From: Epiperipatus broadwayi
Taxonomy: Eukaryota; Onychophora; Udeonychophora; Euonychophora; Peripatidae
Reading direction: 5' to 3'
DNA length: 64,000 nucleotides
Assembly: GCA_028023455.1 (NCBI GenBank)
Contig: JAQFVV010012405.1
Coordinates: 3,413,149-3,477,148 of the forward strand
Position numbers and translations under genes: made by a program. Below the pieces are notes generated by a model, which was given only the letters and a program-made list of their open reading frames with translations, did not search any database and was not told where the DNA came from. Below are positions 10,691 to 22,331 of the stretch, in pieces (within the stretch, counting starts at the first letter, position 1; each line of letters starts with the position of its first letter).

Positions 10691-13600
10691 AGGTATTATA
10701 TTATTGTTGTTGTTGTTGTTATTATTATTTACATGAAATAAACAATTTTCTTACTTTGTTAAAGTGTATAGAGTATTATTATTTAATCATTTTGATACCA
10801 TTTATGTTCAGGTCAAGATGTCATGCTGTTAAGGTTACTTAAATATTTTATTATATTTGTTATTTGAATCCAATAAGTTAAAAGTAGATTGCGTAATAAA
10901 AATCCCTGATATGCATATTTATCTTCATAGTAGTGAATGTTTGTTAAAGAAAATCTCTGAGATAATTATTATGATATCTTAATGAATATTTATTAATAGA
11001 AACCCTGAGAATATGTAGTTAATGAATAGATAAAATAAAATTACATAAGTATGAAATCATTTTGTAATAAACCCGTGATTGTTGAAATGTTTTATAAATT
11101 ATATATTATATTTTTAAAAGACAATATTTAAATCCCTGAGAAATTATATATTCACATTGATTATTTATTTTGTTTAGAAATTGAGGTCGTTTGTTCGTGT
11201 GGGTTAGAATCTTATAAAGACTCAACCGTATGAGAAGGCGCTTTTAGTACACACAAACGCAAGTGGAAGTGCGCGTTTACAGTTTTTCTCGCTCCGATTT
11301 TTGTTTAAGTTAATCTCTTACTCACCGAGTCTCTTTCAAACAAATTTAAATTGAGAGGTTAAAATACACACACACACTCACAGAAATTTACTGTTTCAGT
11401 ATATATTTTTTATGGTTTTTAAAGTTTTGACATTTTGGTTAGACTAAAAACAAAAATACAAGATAATCTGTTTATAGTAGATTGTGAATATTTCAATGCA
11501 ATTATATCAGCTGAAAAATAAATTTTCTTAAATAGACTGTGTTTTTGCAGTTATTCACACCATCCATAAATAAAATGACATTAATTAATTATAGCATACA
11601 GTTAATGTTTTTATAGTATTATGTGTTGAACTTTACTGCATGAAGAAAAGTTACTTTAAAAAGTTATATTCTAGTTAAAGTTTTATAGAAAAAAACAAAT
11701 ATTTTTGAAACCTAATACATGCTTTTTTTGTGATGCTTTCGTAGAAAAACTTACTTCTACTCTTAAACAATAAAAAAATTTGTGAATTCAAATAAATTTT
11801 ATACTACAAAAAACAATACTCAGTTGAATTATTTATCTAACAGATATTATTTATACAAAGCTTTACAAACAACAAAATTTATCCATTTTTCCCGTTTTCT
11901 TTTTGTGTATTATAAATATTGGAGAAATAGTATTATTCTTTCTTTCTTTTTAAGGCAATATTGTAATTTGATCATTTTTGTTTAATTATTTATAAAAATT
12001 ATATTGCATCTCCAAAATATATATTTAATTTTTTTTCTTTTTAAATAAAACTTAATTGCAACTAATAAATATATATTTATAAATACCATCAAAGCTTAAC
12101 TTTGCATCTATATTTCTTGGGCTTTGAAGTGATATTTTCCCTATATTATTATTAAACGTACTGAATTTTTATAAGAAAAGTGAAATAGGATTTATATAAA
12201 TTACCTACTGTAGGAGAAAGCACTTCTCAATATTCTGTTATAAAGAAACAGTGACAGAGAAGGCAGTTCTTGCAGGATTTTCCAATTTTTAGATCGTGAG
12301 CATTTGAGTATTTTTCCTTCCTTGTTTTTTTTTCTTTAGGTGGGACAGTTAGCTGGATTGGCTATGAGAAAGCTATCTGAAGAAAACTCTAATCTTTTGG
12401 ATTAAATTTACTTGGTCTAGATTTGAACTTAATTTGCTAGCTTAAAAAGCAAATGTGCTATTTCTATCATATGAGACTTTTTATATTGTACTAGTCAGAA
12501 TTGTATGTTTATTTAACAAGGCTTAGAATCTAAGCAAAAGTACCCTAAATCCATTCATGCCCGAGATGCACAGGTCAGGAGCAATCATGGATTCTGCCCT
12601 ATTTTCTCTTCTCTAAAGCTATAACATTATGAACAACACTTCTGATGATAACAGAAGAATTTTATTTATTCCAGTCCCAGAGACACTGGAGAGACATGAG
12701 ATCTACAGGGTAATTATTATAAGCAAAGAATATTAAATCTTAGCTCAATCAGATACCTTAAGTGTAGGGAAAGCTCACTTTGCTAAAGAAATATGAATTA
12801 TAGTATAGTATCCATCCATAATGAGCAAGGATAGAACAACCCAGGGATAAATATCCATTTAAAATAATCGGTTATAACTTCTAAATACTGTACTACTAGT
12901 ATTGTAATGAACAAGTGAGATTCAATAAGAAATGAACGCATGAGTAATTTTATCAACATATAATAATTTAATGAACATAAACAATTTTAATTTACATGAG
13001 AAATATAGTGCAGATTTTATGCGATTAATAATTTGCATATAGAAAAATGACTTAGTATACTAATGAGTTACAAATAACAATAGATTAATGCTATTATCGC
13101 TATGACAAGCCAACAGAGGCCATGATCATTACTTTAAAGTAATAATTAAAAGACATTTATAAATTAACCTCCAAAGAGAGGTTTATTCTTTGACATAATA
13201 ATTAAATAACTTGAGCCATTAAAAGAAATTATTTTATTGACATTATCATTATTAATTAACTGACAGTAATAGCATTCATTTGCTTAACTAACTGAACAGT
13301 TTGGCTTAACAACTCTATCATCCATGAGCACATTTGGGCCTGTATAAATGAGTAAGGGGTTAGCTTAAATAAGCTTTACTTTGACAATCCTAAAACATTC
13401 TATCACAATGTTGGCTACAATGATAGCATTAGAAATGGAGCACATGTCCATCTTTGGACTGAAATACTTTGCCATATATGAGTCCATTTATATTTAAAAC
13501 AAGGTGGTATTTGAAAAGATGATTAGTAAGGATGCCATGATCTGGCTTGCTGACATTATCCCATGCAGAGCCTCAACAATCTAACGTTTGTCCTGAGGTC

Positions 13601-16600
13601 AGGCTATCAAAGCTCATTCTTGGACAAATTACACAAAGAAATGTCAGGACTTTTGGAGAATAAGTATGACAAAGCAAAATACGAATTATTTAAACTGCTA
13701 TCATGAGTAAGCAACACGATTATGGCTTAAGTCTTAAATGACTAATAACATTAATTCAAAATTCAACTAAAGTAATAATAATATCATACATAATGCCATG
13801 ACAAAATAGTAACCCACTCAGTGACATATATATAACCTTGGCAAATTAGGATGTCAAATGTAAAAGAGGGGAAATATTATTGCTCCTATTTAACAAGCCC
13901 AAGTATTCTCAAACAATAGTATATTATAAACAAGTTAGAACACTCATTGGCGTGAAAATCAAATAAATAATTATTAAAATAGATTAATAATCAGATTTAT
14001 TTAGAGAACATAAAATGCATTTAAAGTTAATAGTGTTAACAACAAAATGTTTTTCATATCCCATAATATGATTGTTTTAAGAGTCTGTCATTAAGCATAT
14101 ATATTTAAATATTCAATTGAGTGAATTGCATTCAATAAGAAATTTTACATCAACTATTTAAACATTCCCAAATATCAGGATGGTGGCTAAATGATATAAG
14201 TTCACTAGATTGAAACATTACCATACTAAAATTAACTCAATAGAAATACATAATTTAAAATAAATTTTGCCGCATGAAAATAAAATAATTAGCGCATGAA
14301 ATTTAAGAGGTAATGACAGATTCAAAATGTATAATTCTGTGCTAAGGTTTTACATAATGATATTTAAAACTTTAGAGAGAAAATCATTAAAACTGAATGA
14401 TTACAATAACTGTTTTTTTTTAGTGGAAGATTACATTATGAATATAAATAGAATTTACAATGTAATGAGGAATATTAAGAGTCCATTCAGCGGCAAAATG
14501 GATTACCTTTTAGACATTATGGTAGCTATCTAGAATAATGTATATGAAGTTTAGATGCGAAAGTATAGTCAGCAGTGCACAATATGAATAAAATAACCGT
14601 AGGCATCTTCCAATTGTTCTTTCACAGTTCATACAGGACAGTTTTCAAGTGGCAATGGTATGGCAGAAAGGTAGCACAAAGGAGATCTAAGATCAGGAAA
14701 GGTGAATTTCTTCCCTCTACTCAGAGTTCATTTTATTTTTTACTCTCTAAAAGAACAAATGATGAGTGACGTGAGCTCATTTAGCACGTGCCAAGATTTC
14801 TTACTCCTCATATACTCAAAAATTAGCAATATTGAAAGTTGTAAACAGATAAGTTCCAGAAAGCATTATTTAAATCTATTTTTTTAAAGTTGGAAATAGC
14901 TTTAAGGATATGATTTTGTTAATTTCACTTGAAATAGTTAAATGAGAATGACATTTTCAAATTGCAATAATCGCTTTTTAGAACTCTCTGGCATTGCTTT
15001 AGCTTTATATTAATAATATTAATTTCTGTATCTGTAATACATATACGCATATACACAATTATCTAAGTGAAGGGAATTTATGAGCTTAGAAATAAATCTA
15101 ATTAAGTTAAAAATAATAATACAATTGGTTAAACATAATCGCTTTGAGTAAACAGGGTGGAAGTCATACGTGTATATGCATGCTTAACATTTCTGTATGA
15201 CCAAATAAACAATATAAACTGGTTCAAACCATACTTTAAAGTTTTCCAATGTCATCATGCAATGAAGCGAAATATGTACTACAGATTTACTGCTTCAATA
15301 TCTTATGTAAGTAGAGATAAATATGAGAAATTTACTTGTGGACTTTATTGATGGTAACAATATAGATGTGTTTAATGTTATTAGAGAGTTCATTAAAAAG
15401 GTTAAATATGTAACTTTTTCTCATTAAGAGTTCTGCTCACTGTAGATTAATATTATGTTGGAGATTCCATTTGGCCTTTTTTTAAAAAAAAAATAACGTG
15501 ATTATATGAACACAAAACTTCCACAGCATAATGATCAGATATTTAAGAAGTCCATGCTAATACACCACAATCCTAAGCTCTTTTGTAGTATCTGCACACT
15601 TCAACTCTTCTCAATTGATCATTCTGAAATTGTTTAGGCCCATAAACCCAGGTGTTATATGAGTTTAATTATTTTGCATCTTTAATTTTTGTTACTGAGA
15701 GAGTGCAAATTTCTCAAGCGCTTATGACTAATTTGCTCTCTCTCAGTTTAATTTCAATATCGTCTGTGCTTTATAAAATAATGTTACTGAATTGGGTTAA
15801 CATTATTTTTGTACCAAGCCTTGAGAATTCTAGTAATGACTGAGAAGGGCTACTTAATTGAGCTTGAGTGGCTTTTTGATTATTTTATTCTACTTTTTTC
15901 CCAATCTACCTGTGGTTTTTTTAGGATTTCAGGAACTTGTGATTGTTAGTAATCTTTATACACCCTATATTGACCTCTTTCTTAAATTTATTGAAAGACT
16001 TATTGTCTAGCCTACCAATGCCTTGTGACCTTGAATTCTCATATCAATGGCATTGAAAAATAGTGCTATGTTCTATACTTTTTCTGTCAGTGTTTTAAAT
16101 CATTTGTTTCACTATAAATGGCATATTGTGGTGCTTTATTCTAATAATTTGATTCACTCAAAGTACATTCAGTAAGAAATTTTAACTTTGCTTCTTGATG
16201 TCTAAAAAATTGGATGTAGCTTTCATCACTACCAACCTTAAATCTCTCTTTCATTACTGGGTATAAATACCTTTTTCAATATTCTTCAGTCAAAAAGTTA
16301 TTTAATGTTGATTCTTGATATTATATATAAGAGGGGTTTTATTATTAAGTAATTTCATTTTTTTGAAGGACTGTGGATGTGATTATTTGCCACATTCACT
16401 TGTTTTCTTTCTCTTTTGGAAGTGCTTCATTGGTGTTTTATCTGTATTGCTTCTAAAAGTTTGAGTTTTTAAAAACGGGTTTATGTAACTATATATGTTT
16501 GAATTTTTTGACTGCACAAATGTGGCTTCATTTATATCCACTTATTTGACACTATCTCTTTCTGCTGTTTGTTTATCCATTCCATGTTTTAAATCAGTTC

Positions 16601-17008
16601 AGAGTATTTTCTTTCACTTTTGTCGTATTCGGTTTTCACTTTACTTAGTATGTTAATCACATCTCTTTGTGTCTCCCTCATGCTTGTTCTCCTGAGGCCT
16701 ATCCAACACTGTTGCATTTGAGATACTTTTCTAAATTCTTCTTTGACTTTAAGCTTTTTCATCATTTCTAAATATTCTGCGTAGCCTCTTATGTTTGTAA
16801 CTGGCCATCATCAACTCTTTTCTTGATTATTTTATCTCTATATATACATATCATTTTCTGATCCACTTATTGTAGTACTTGTAATATCATGTTTCCTATA
16901 ACACTTTTCATAGTATCTCGTATAATTTTTTGACTTTTTCCCCTTATTTCCTTGCAATGTTGCTTAAATTGATTGCAACTTTTCATCAGTTTTTTTTTTT
17001 ATCATCTA
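10690..17008. other. Long AT-rich region without recognised genes
   Basis: Small trinucleotide runs (GTT near 10707), one exon-like 66-bp segment at 12340 (see findings), and somewhat GC-richer patches at 11170-11330, 12550-12700, 13380-13690 and 14560-14810 that may be ancient repeats. Frames longer than 60 codons here have no recognisable motif and I do not annotate them as genes. Confidence 0.5.
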
Positions 17009-17125
17009 TTGTACTGGTCTTTTGTTTTCCTCATTTTTCTGCAACAGGTTATTACATCTTGAACTATTTTTTTGCATCATTCTATATGGACTCTCCCCCC
17101 CCCACACATATATATATATATATAT
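17009..17125. repeat. Tandem-repeat unit B (upstream flank copy) ending in (AT)n
   Basis: From TTGTACTGG through a poly-C/CACA tract to (AT)n directly before the Gypsy 5' LTR. The same unit recurs at 29074-29222, downstream of the 3' LTR. The Gypsy element therefore sits inside a pre-existing local repeat. Confidence 0.8.
17122..17125. other. Target-site duplication ATAT (5' side)
   Basis: ATAT precedes the 5' LTR and ATAT (29003-29006) follows the 3' LTR. Because both flanks are (AT)n, a length of 4 or 6 bp is possible; 5 bp does not fit. Confidence 0.6.
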
Positions 17126-18080
17126 TGTGCCATTACAATTTGGTCACTAGCCAAATTTATAGTAATGTGCATGTAGAAAAGGTAAACCAAAAATCATCAT
17201 CACAATTTTATATAACCATAAAGGAAGTTGTAGGGCATCCAAGTTTAAACCCTACAAGGTCCAGTTCTAAAAGCTTTAAACAGAAAGAGAGTGGGACAAC
17301 AATTATATGCTTTACTTGTTTGTGTGTTGATAGAAAGGTAATACACACATTTAAACTATTTAATATTTAATTTTTCTTTAAAAAGCAAAGTTATAATGCA
17401 TACATATAGGCAATGTATGTGTAAATTATTTATTTGTTTTATATTTCAAATATTCAACATTTTAACTTTCTTTAAAACTAACCTATGCTTGATCAATTCT
17501 AACATTTTTTTCTATACTTTTATTTTGCTTTTCTTTAATTATAAGTGGGATTTAAAAGTTACAGATTTAATTAAATAATTGGGTTATAATTACTAGGCTA
17601 GCAATTATAGTATTTAAGGTTAGTTTATGAATGATTTGAAAGAATGCAGGATGTGTGTACATTACATACAAAATTTTACATTTCCTAAATATTGAAAGAA
17701 AAGGAAGTATTAAATCTGTTAAATTATTTTTTTTGTACAATTTTTTTTTGTTAAAAGAGGAAATCTGTTTAATCAGATATCGATCTTTGTAGTAAATTTT
17801 TTGTAAATGATTGTCACTTTGGAGCTATAATTTTTGAAATTGCCTTATCAAGATCTAAAGAAGGAAGCTCAAAGATTTGAAGTGTTACCTGGATGTTAAA
17901 AAGAAAAAAAAAAAAAACAAAAGAAAGGAAATAAGAATTGAGTCTATTTTTTTTTTTAAAAACAAAAGTGTCTGGAAAAAAAAGGATTAAACTTTTCAGT
18001 TAAAAAATACTTTGGTTGAAAATAAATTAGAGATCTAATTAAAACAAATTTGTCCAAAAATAGCAAGTGATGCTATCTCT

Positions 18081-18116
18081 GATTGGTTAAGGTAGCTAAA
18101 AATTGGATATAAAAAG
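18081..18116 (+). promoter_or_regulatory. LTR promoter elements (CCAAT/TATA)
   Basis: GATTGGTTAA (inverted CCAAT) followed 18 bases later by ATTGGATATAAAAAGC (second inverted CCAAT touching a TATA box). Both are conserved in the 3' LTR. This is the most credible core promoter in the LTR. Confidence 0.55.
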
Positions 18117-20012
18117 CTGTCTTGATTTATTATTATTATTGTGATTGATTTAGATTATTAAACTATCAAATTGAATGTTAAAAATATAAGAAATGGCGGG
18201 CTAGAAAAATTATATGTATGTTCCATCGATTCCAGACCATCTGGAGGAAGCTGCACATCACATAGGAAAGAAAAGATGTGTCTAAATAATATTCTACACC
18301 TTTCAACTGACCAGATAAATAAGATGTTTTTAATAGAAGGAAGAAAGCATTCACCTGCATTCAAAGAAGATGAATTAATCTACTGAGAAATATTAATCAT
18401 CAAGTCCAATTAATTGTTACAACAACTGATTTTAAACTCAAGAAAATTTACAAATGGGAAAACAACTGCTGTATTTCATCCACATGCTTGACAGGAAGAG
18501 AAGAAAAATTAATATAATGATTTCCAAATTGTCCACTAAAGCAAATAACCTCAATAGAGTCATCATCATTAAATAGTTATACACCTCAAGAAAGAGATTG
18601 TTCCCACATAGTAGCTGCAGAAATATAGACAAGTTTGAACCCTTGGAAATTCGCCACAAACAAAAGATCGGTAATATGACTTTTTATATCTATTTTCTTT
18701 ATATCAGTCTTAATAAACATTTTAGCAATAAAGTGGTATATTTTATTTAAAGAACTTTTAAAGACTATTCAGATCAATTAAAAACAAGAATGTCTTACTA
18801 AAAATAACTTTGAGCTTCATAAATGATCTTGAATGTATAAAATGATTTGTTTATTAATTTTACAATATTAATGTGTAAAACAATTTTTTTTTATGGTATT
18901 ATGATTTTAGTTTTAACTGATATATTGTTATTATTTTGGTTTTTAATAATATTTTGTTAATATGGGATAAAACACGCACATACATAATGATATTTTATAT
19001 GTGTATAATTGTGACTGAATGTGAAATAATGAGTAGTATTGGAATATTAGATTATTTTGTTTCAAGTTAAGTATAGCATTTCAGAGGTAGAAGAGAGGGG
19101 GGAGAAAATAATTTAAAGCTCTTTTCTAAAACTTGCTTTTTCAATTTTTACTAACATTTTTTTTTTACATTCTATTTACATGCTAGATTTTTAAAGTATG
19201 TGTGCCAATGAGCAGATAATATTTTTTTTTAATACTTTTCTCAGGGAATGAAAATCATGGTCAATGTGACGTCCAACTTAATACAAAATACATTTGAAGG
19301 GAAAGGGGGAAGAACTTAAAATTAATCTGAGGATTGTTATATAATCAATTATTATTATTATTATTCATGTCAATTTTCATATTATCTAGAAATTTTTATG
19401 TATATGTTAGAACTGTAGTAATAAATATTAGTTTGTTTTATTAAACGAGGCGTATATATTTCATTAAGTGTAGTCTTGGTTAAGTGTGATTATTCATCAT
19501 CATCAATGGTTGAATATTAGTTATTTAAGATATAAGTAAATATGCTAAAATTAAGCAATAATTATGAATTTCTTTATAAAAATTTAGTTTTATGTTTAGG
19601 CTTAGTCCTAGAGCTGTAATTGAAACCCTTGTCATTATTGTTATTATTATCATCATCATCATCATCATCAACATTTTAATTAATGAGCTGTTGAACTGTT
19701 TAAAGGCCATACTTAAATATTGATTTTATAATATTTAGTGATCTCTTAGTATTATTATAACCACATCCCATCATCTATTTCATGCAAGGATGAGTGAATT
19801 GCCATCCTAAATTAGTTATATATAATCTGAGCTAGTAAACTTACAAAACTATTGAAACACATTTGTTATGCTAAGATCTGAGAAATGATTTATGTCTAAT
19901 ATACTCCGCTTTGGTTTAAAGATGTTTTACTTTTACCTAAATATTAGTGCGTATAGTGATATGGCTCAAAAAGCAAAATCTCTCATTTTTTATTAGAAAT
20001 AAAGTACCAAAA

Positions 20013-20098
20013 AGGGATTCAAACCCGGTACATGTAAAAGGTTATTAGATATAACCGTGTCTAGATTCAGATAATCTAGTGGCGCCCTGCTAGACCAT
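20013..20098 (-). other. tRNA-like segment, antisense, in 5' LTR
   Basis: The reverse complement has an A-box-like TGGTCTAGCAGG and, about 70 bases on, a B-box-like CCGGGTTTGAATCCC followed by a T run. It looks like a Pol III internal promoter or a captured tRNA/SINE head. The plus strand contains TGGCGCCC (20080-20087), which resembles the start of a tRNA-Lys primer-binding site, but it lies inside the LTR. Confidence 0.5.
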
Positions 20099-20358
20099 AT
20101 TCACTTAGTATTTGTTTAAACATGCACTTAACATTAAACCAAGAAATGAAAGTGGATACAACCTACTGCCTGTATACCTGAGTTATATTTTATTGAATTA
20201 CGAGTGTACTCACCTCACGTGATTTCATATAATACTTGTTATAATAATTTGATCAACCTTTAATATCTTGATATTTGAACCTTTACTTATGATCATTCTA
20301 AGGACAACTCAGATATGGTAATAATATCTATTTGAACTCATTTATTTAGGTTACAAGT

Positions 20359-20640
20359 ATGAGAGAAGATAGTAAGCAAAGTACGGTCAATCTAGAACAA
20401 AAGATGGAGAAAAATATAGAAAGTCTAAGAGAAGATAGTAAGCAAGGGATGGTAAATCTAGAACAAAAGATGGAGAAAAATATAGAAAGTCTAAGAGAAG
20501 ATAGTAAGCAAGGGATGGTAAATCTAGAACAAAAGATAGAGAAAAATATAGAAAGTCTAAGAGAGGATAGTAAGCAAAGGATGGAAAATCTAGAACAAAA
20601 GATAGGTCAATCTATGGAGAAAAGTATAGAAGGTTTAAGG
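20359..20640 (+). repeat. 66-bp in-frame tandem repeats in gag
   Basis: Four copies of a 66-bp unit encode the 22-residue coiled-coil repeat; copies 2 and 3 are almost identical. The repeat starts within a few bases of the LTR end. Confidence 0.92.
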
Positions 20641-22305
20641 GTAAATCTAGAGAACTCTATTGACAATAACAACCAAATGATCATCGCTTTGGAAAATAGG
20701 ATAGAAGGGTCCAATATAGAGTGTAAAAATAGGTTTGTGTCATTAGAGGAGAGGATAGAAGGAGTGTGTAGGTCTATGGAAGTCACCAAACAGGAGGGCT
20801 GTCAGGGACTACAGTCATTAAAGGCTCAAGTGGAGCAGTCTATCGAAGAAAATAAGAGAGAAATTCAGTTAGTTAGGAATGAGGTCCATGGTTTGGTTTC
20901 CCAATCCATATCAGAATGCATAGAAAAAAATGCCGAAATAACTTCTGCAGGAATTCATATTAGATTAGAGGAGGTGGTAGCCAAAGTGGACTCATATAAG
21001 GAAGCCACTTTGGGCTGTGTAGACCAAACCCTCACTATGAAAAATAAGTTTAGTGGCTTAGAAAAGGAAATACGAGAAGTTAAGGGAAGCGTGGCCAATG
21101 AGTGTGTACAAATTGACCAAAATCTTAGGAAAGAATTGGGGAAACAAATGGATAGCTTTAGGGAGGAGATAGTAAAAAGGGACAAGTCAAGTTCTTTAGA
21201 AGAGGGACCCAGAATGAATCAACATGAATTGAGTGTTATGTTGGAAAAGGTTGAGGAGAACCAGAAGGCCTATGTTGTGGAATACATAAACCCCAAGATG
21301 GATGATCTCTACCAGAAAATAGGGGAATTAAAAGATCGTAATAATGTAAAGCTGCAGTATCGGTCGAACCTAAATTCAGGCCAGAGCGATGGTAGCACCA
21401 GTCCAGATGACTGTAGGGATAGTTCAGAACAGAGTCAGTCGGAAAAAAGGATGTCTACTTTAGGTAAAAATCCACAAGTTGAAAAATTAGTAGATAGGGC
21501 TGACCATCAAGATGAATATAGAGTAGGAGGGTCAATGACCTCAAATTTAATTAAAATTAAGGCCTTTAGTGGGGAGAGCAGGGAGAACCCCTTAGAGTAT
21601 CTGTATACATTGGAAGAACTCTTTTCTGTGTGTAGGTTAAATGAACGGGAAAAGTTGGCCATTGCCTGTAACCATCTTTATGCCTATGCTAAGGAATGGT
21701 GGCGGTCCCTATTTGATAAGCCCACTACCTTTGGGGATTTTCGTTGTGTTATCTTAGCCTGTTTTTGGAGTGAAGATAGGCAGGACCAGGTGCGCTACCA
21801 GATTACACAGGAAAAGTATGGGGGTACCAAGGGTAGCTATACACAATTTTTCAGAGGGCAGGCGGTTAAGTTAAAAAGTCTGACTGCATTTCCCCTCTCA
21901 GAGCACCAAATCCTGAGAATACTCCGACACAATCTTCCCCGAAGCATTGAACAAATGCTAATTGCTGCTGATTGCCACAGTATAGAGGAAGCATCAGAAA
22001 TCCTGGATGCTCTAGAAATTTCAGAGCTAGATTCAGAGACTAGGCCCAAGAGCACCAAGGACAGGTATAATTATAATGTCTCTAGTCTGAATCTAGGTGA
22101 TCAAACAAATGATCAGAATTTTAGTAGATATGGGTATAGAAACAATTATAGGGCTAGGCCTCCTAATCAATCCTGGGGAAATTTTAGGGGTAACGTTGGG
22201 AAGAAAGTAATTCCTAGAGACAAGCAACCCTCTACAAGTGGAATCACCACAGTGCTAAAAAGACCAGGGGGAAAAGCCCAAAGTAAGACTCCATCGCTAA
22301 ACTAG
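20359..22305 (+). CDS. gag: Gag-like protein with N-terminal 22-residue repeats
   Basis: 648 codons. The start at 20359 is the only in-frame ATG after the stop at 20347 and lies 3 nt beyond the LTR end. Residues 1-88 are four tandem copies of a 22-residue unit beginning REDSKQ and ending EKNIESL. This and the following charged sequence to about residue 330 look like a long coiled coil. Residues about 392-560 form a retrotransposon Gag domain (IKAFSGESRENPLEYL, then KEWWRSL). The tail (570-648) is basic and rich in R/G/N/P but has no CCHC knuckle. Gag would form the particle that packages the element RNA. The stop TAG at 22303 overlaps the upstream end of the pol frame. Confidence 0.9.
   Translation: MREDSKQSTVNLEQKMEKNIESLREDSKQGMVNLEQKMEKNIESLREDSKQGMVNLEQKIEKNIESLREDSKQRMENLEQKIGQSMEKSIEGLRVNLENSIDNNNQMIIALENRIEGSNIECKNRFVSLEERIEGVCRSMEVTKQEGCQGLQSLKAQVEQSIEENKREIQLVRNEVHGLVSQSISECIEKNAEITSAGIHIRLEEVVAKVDSYKEATLGCVDQTLTMKNKFSGLEKEIREVKGSVANECVQIDQNLRKELGKQMDSFREEIVKRDKSSSLEEGPRMNQHELSVMLEKVEENQKAYVVEYINPKMDDLYQKIGELKDRNNVKLQYRSNLNSGQSDGSTSPDDCRDSSEQSQSEKRMSTLGKNPQVEKLVDRADHQDEYRVGGSMTSNLIKIKAFSGESRENPLEYLYTLEELFSVCRLNEREKLAIACNHLYAYAKEWWRSLFDKPTTFGDFRCVILACFWSEDRQDQVRYQITQEKYGGTKGSYTQFFRGQAVKLKSLTAFPLSEHQILRILRHNLPRSIEQMLIAADCHSIEEASEILDALEISELDSETRPKSTKDRYNYNVSSLNLGDQTNDQNFSRYGYRNNYRARPPNQSWGNFRGNVGKKVIPRDKQPSTSGITTVLKRPGGKAQSKTPSLN
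22296..22302 (+). promoter_or_regulatory. Possible -1 frameshift site at gag/pol overlap
   Basis: The pol frame is open from 22287 and overlaps the gag end by 19 nt. GCTAAAC sits directly before the gag stop TAG. Its last four bases match the AAAC half of classical slippery heptamers, but the first half is not a clean homopolymer. The frame change needed from gag to pol is -1. I did not identify a downstream pseudoknot. Confidence 0.35.
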
Positions 22306-22331
22306 AACGGTCCTGGTATAATAGTTCCTCA

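Larger units (their letters stand above)
17126..20355 (+). repeat. 5' LTR (3230 bp)
   Basis: Begins TGTGCCATTACA and ends GGTTACA. A promoter-like arrangement (inverted CCAAT boxes at 18082 and 18102, TATAAAAAG at 18108) would put transcription start near 18140. That gives a U3 of about 1 kb and a transcribed LTR portion of about 2.2 kb. The small frames in the LTR appear in both copies but have no recognised motif. An antisense tRNA-like segment is at 20013-20098. Confidence 0.95.

Noticed and set aside
17396-19710. Small open frames inside the LTRs (for example minus-strand frames at 18438-18659 and 19525-19710, repeated in the 3' LTR)
   Set aside because: They are identical in the two LTRs only because the LTRs are duplicates. 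No motif or homology; one is largely a trinucleotide-run translation.
20080-20087. TGGCGCCC as the functional tRNA-Lys primer-binding site of the Gypsy element
   Set aside because: It lies 268 bp inside the LTR, and sequence downstream of it is also present in the 3' LTR. Reverse transcription from a PBS there would not produce that arrangement, and the match stops after 8 bases.
20607-21185. Minus-strand frames within gag
   Set aside because: Shadows of the gag coding strand.
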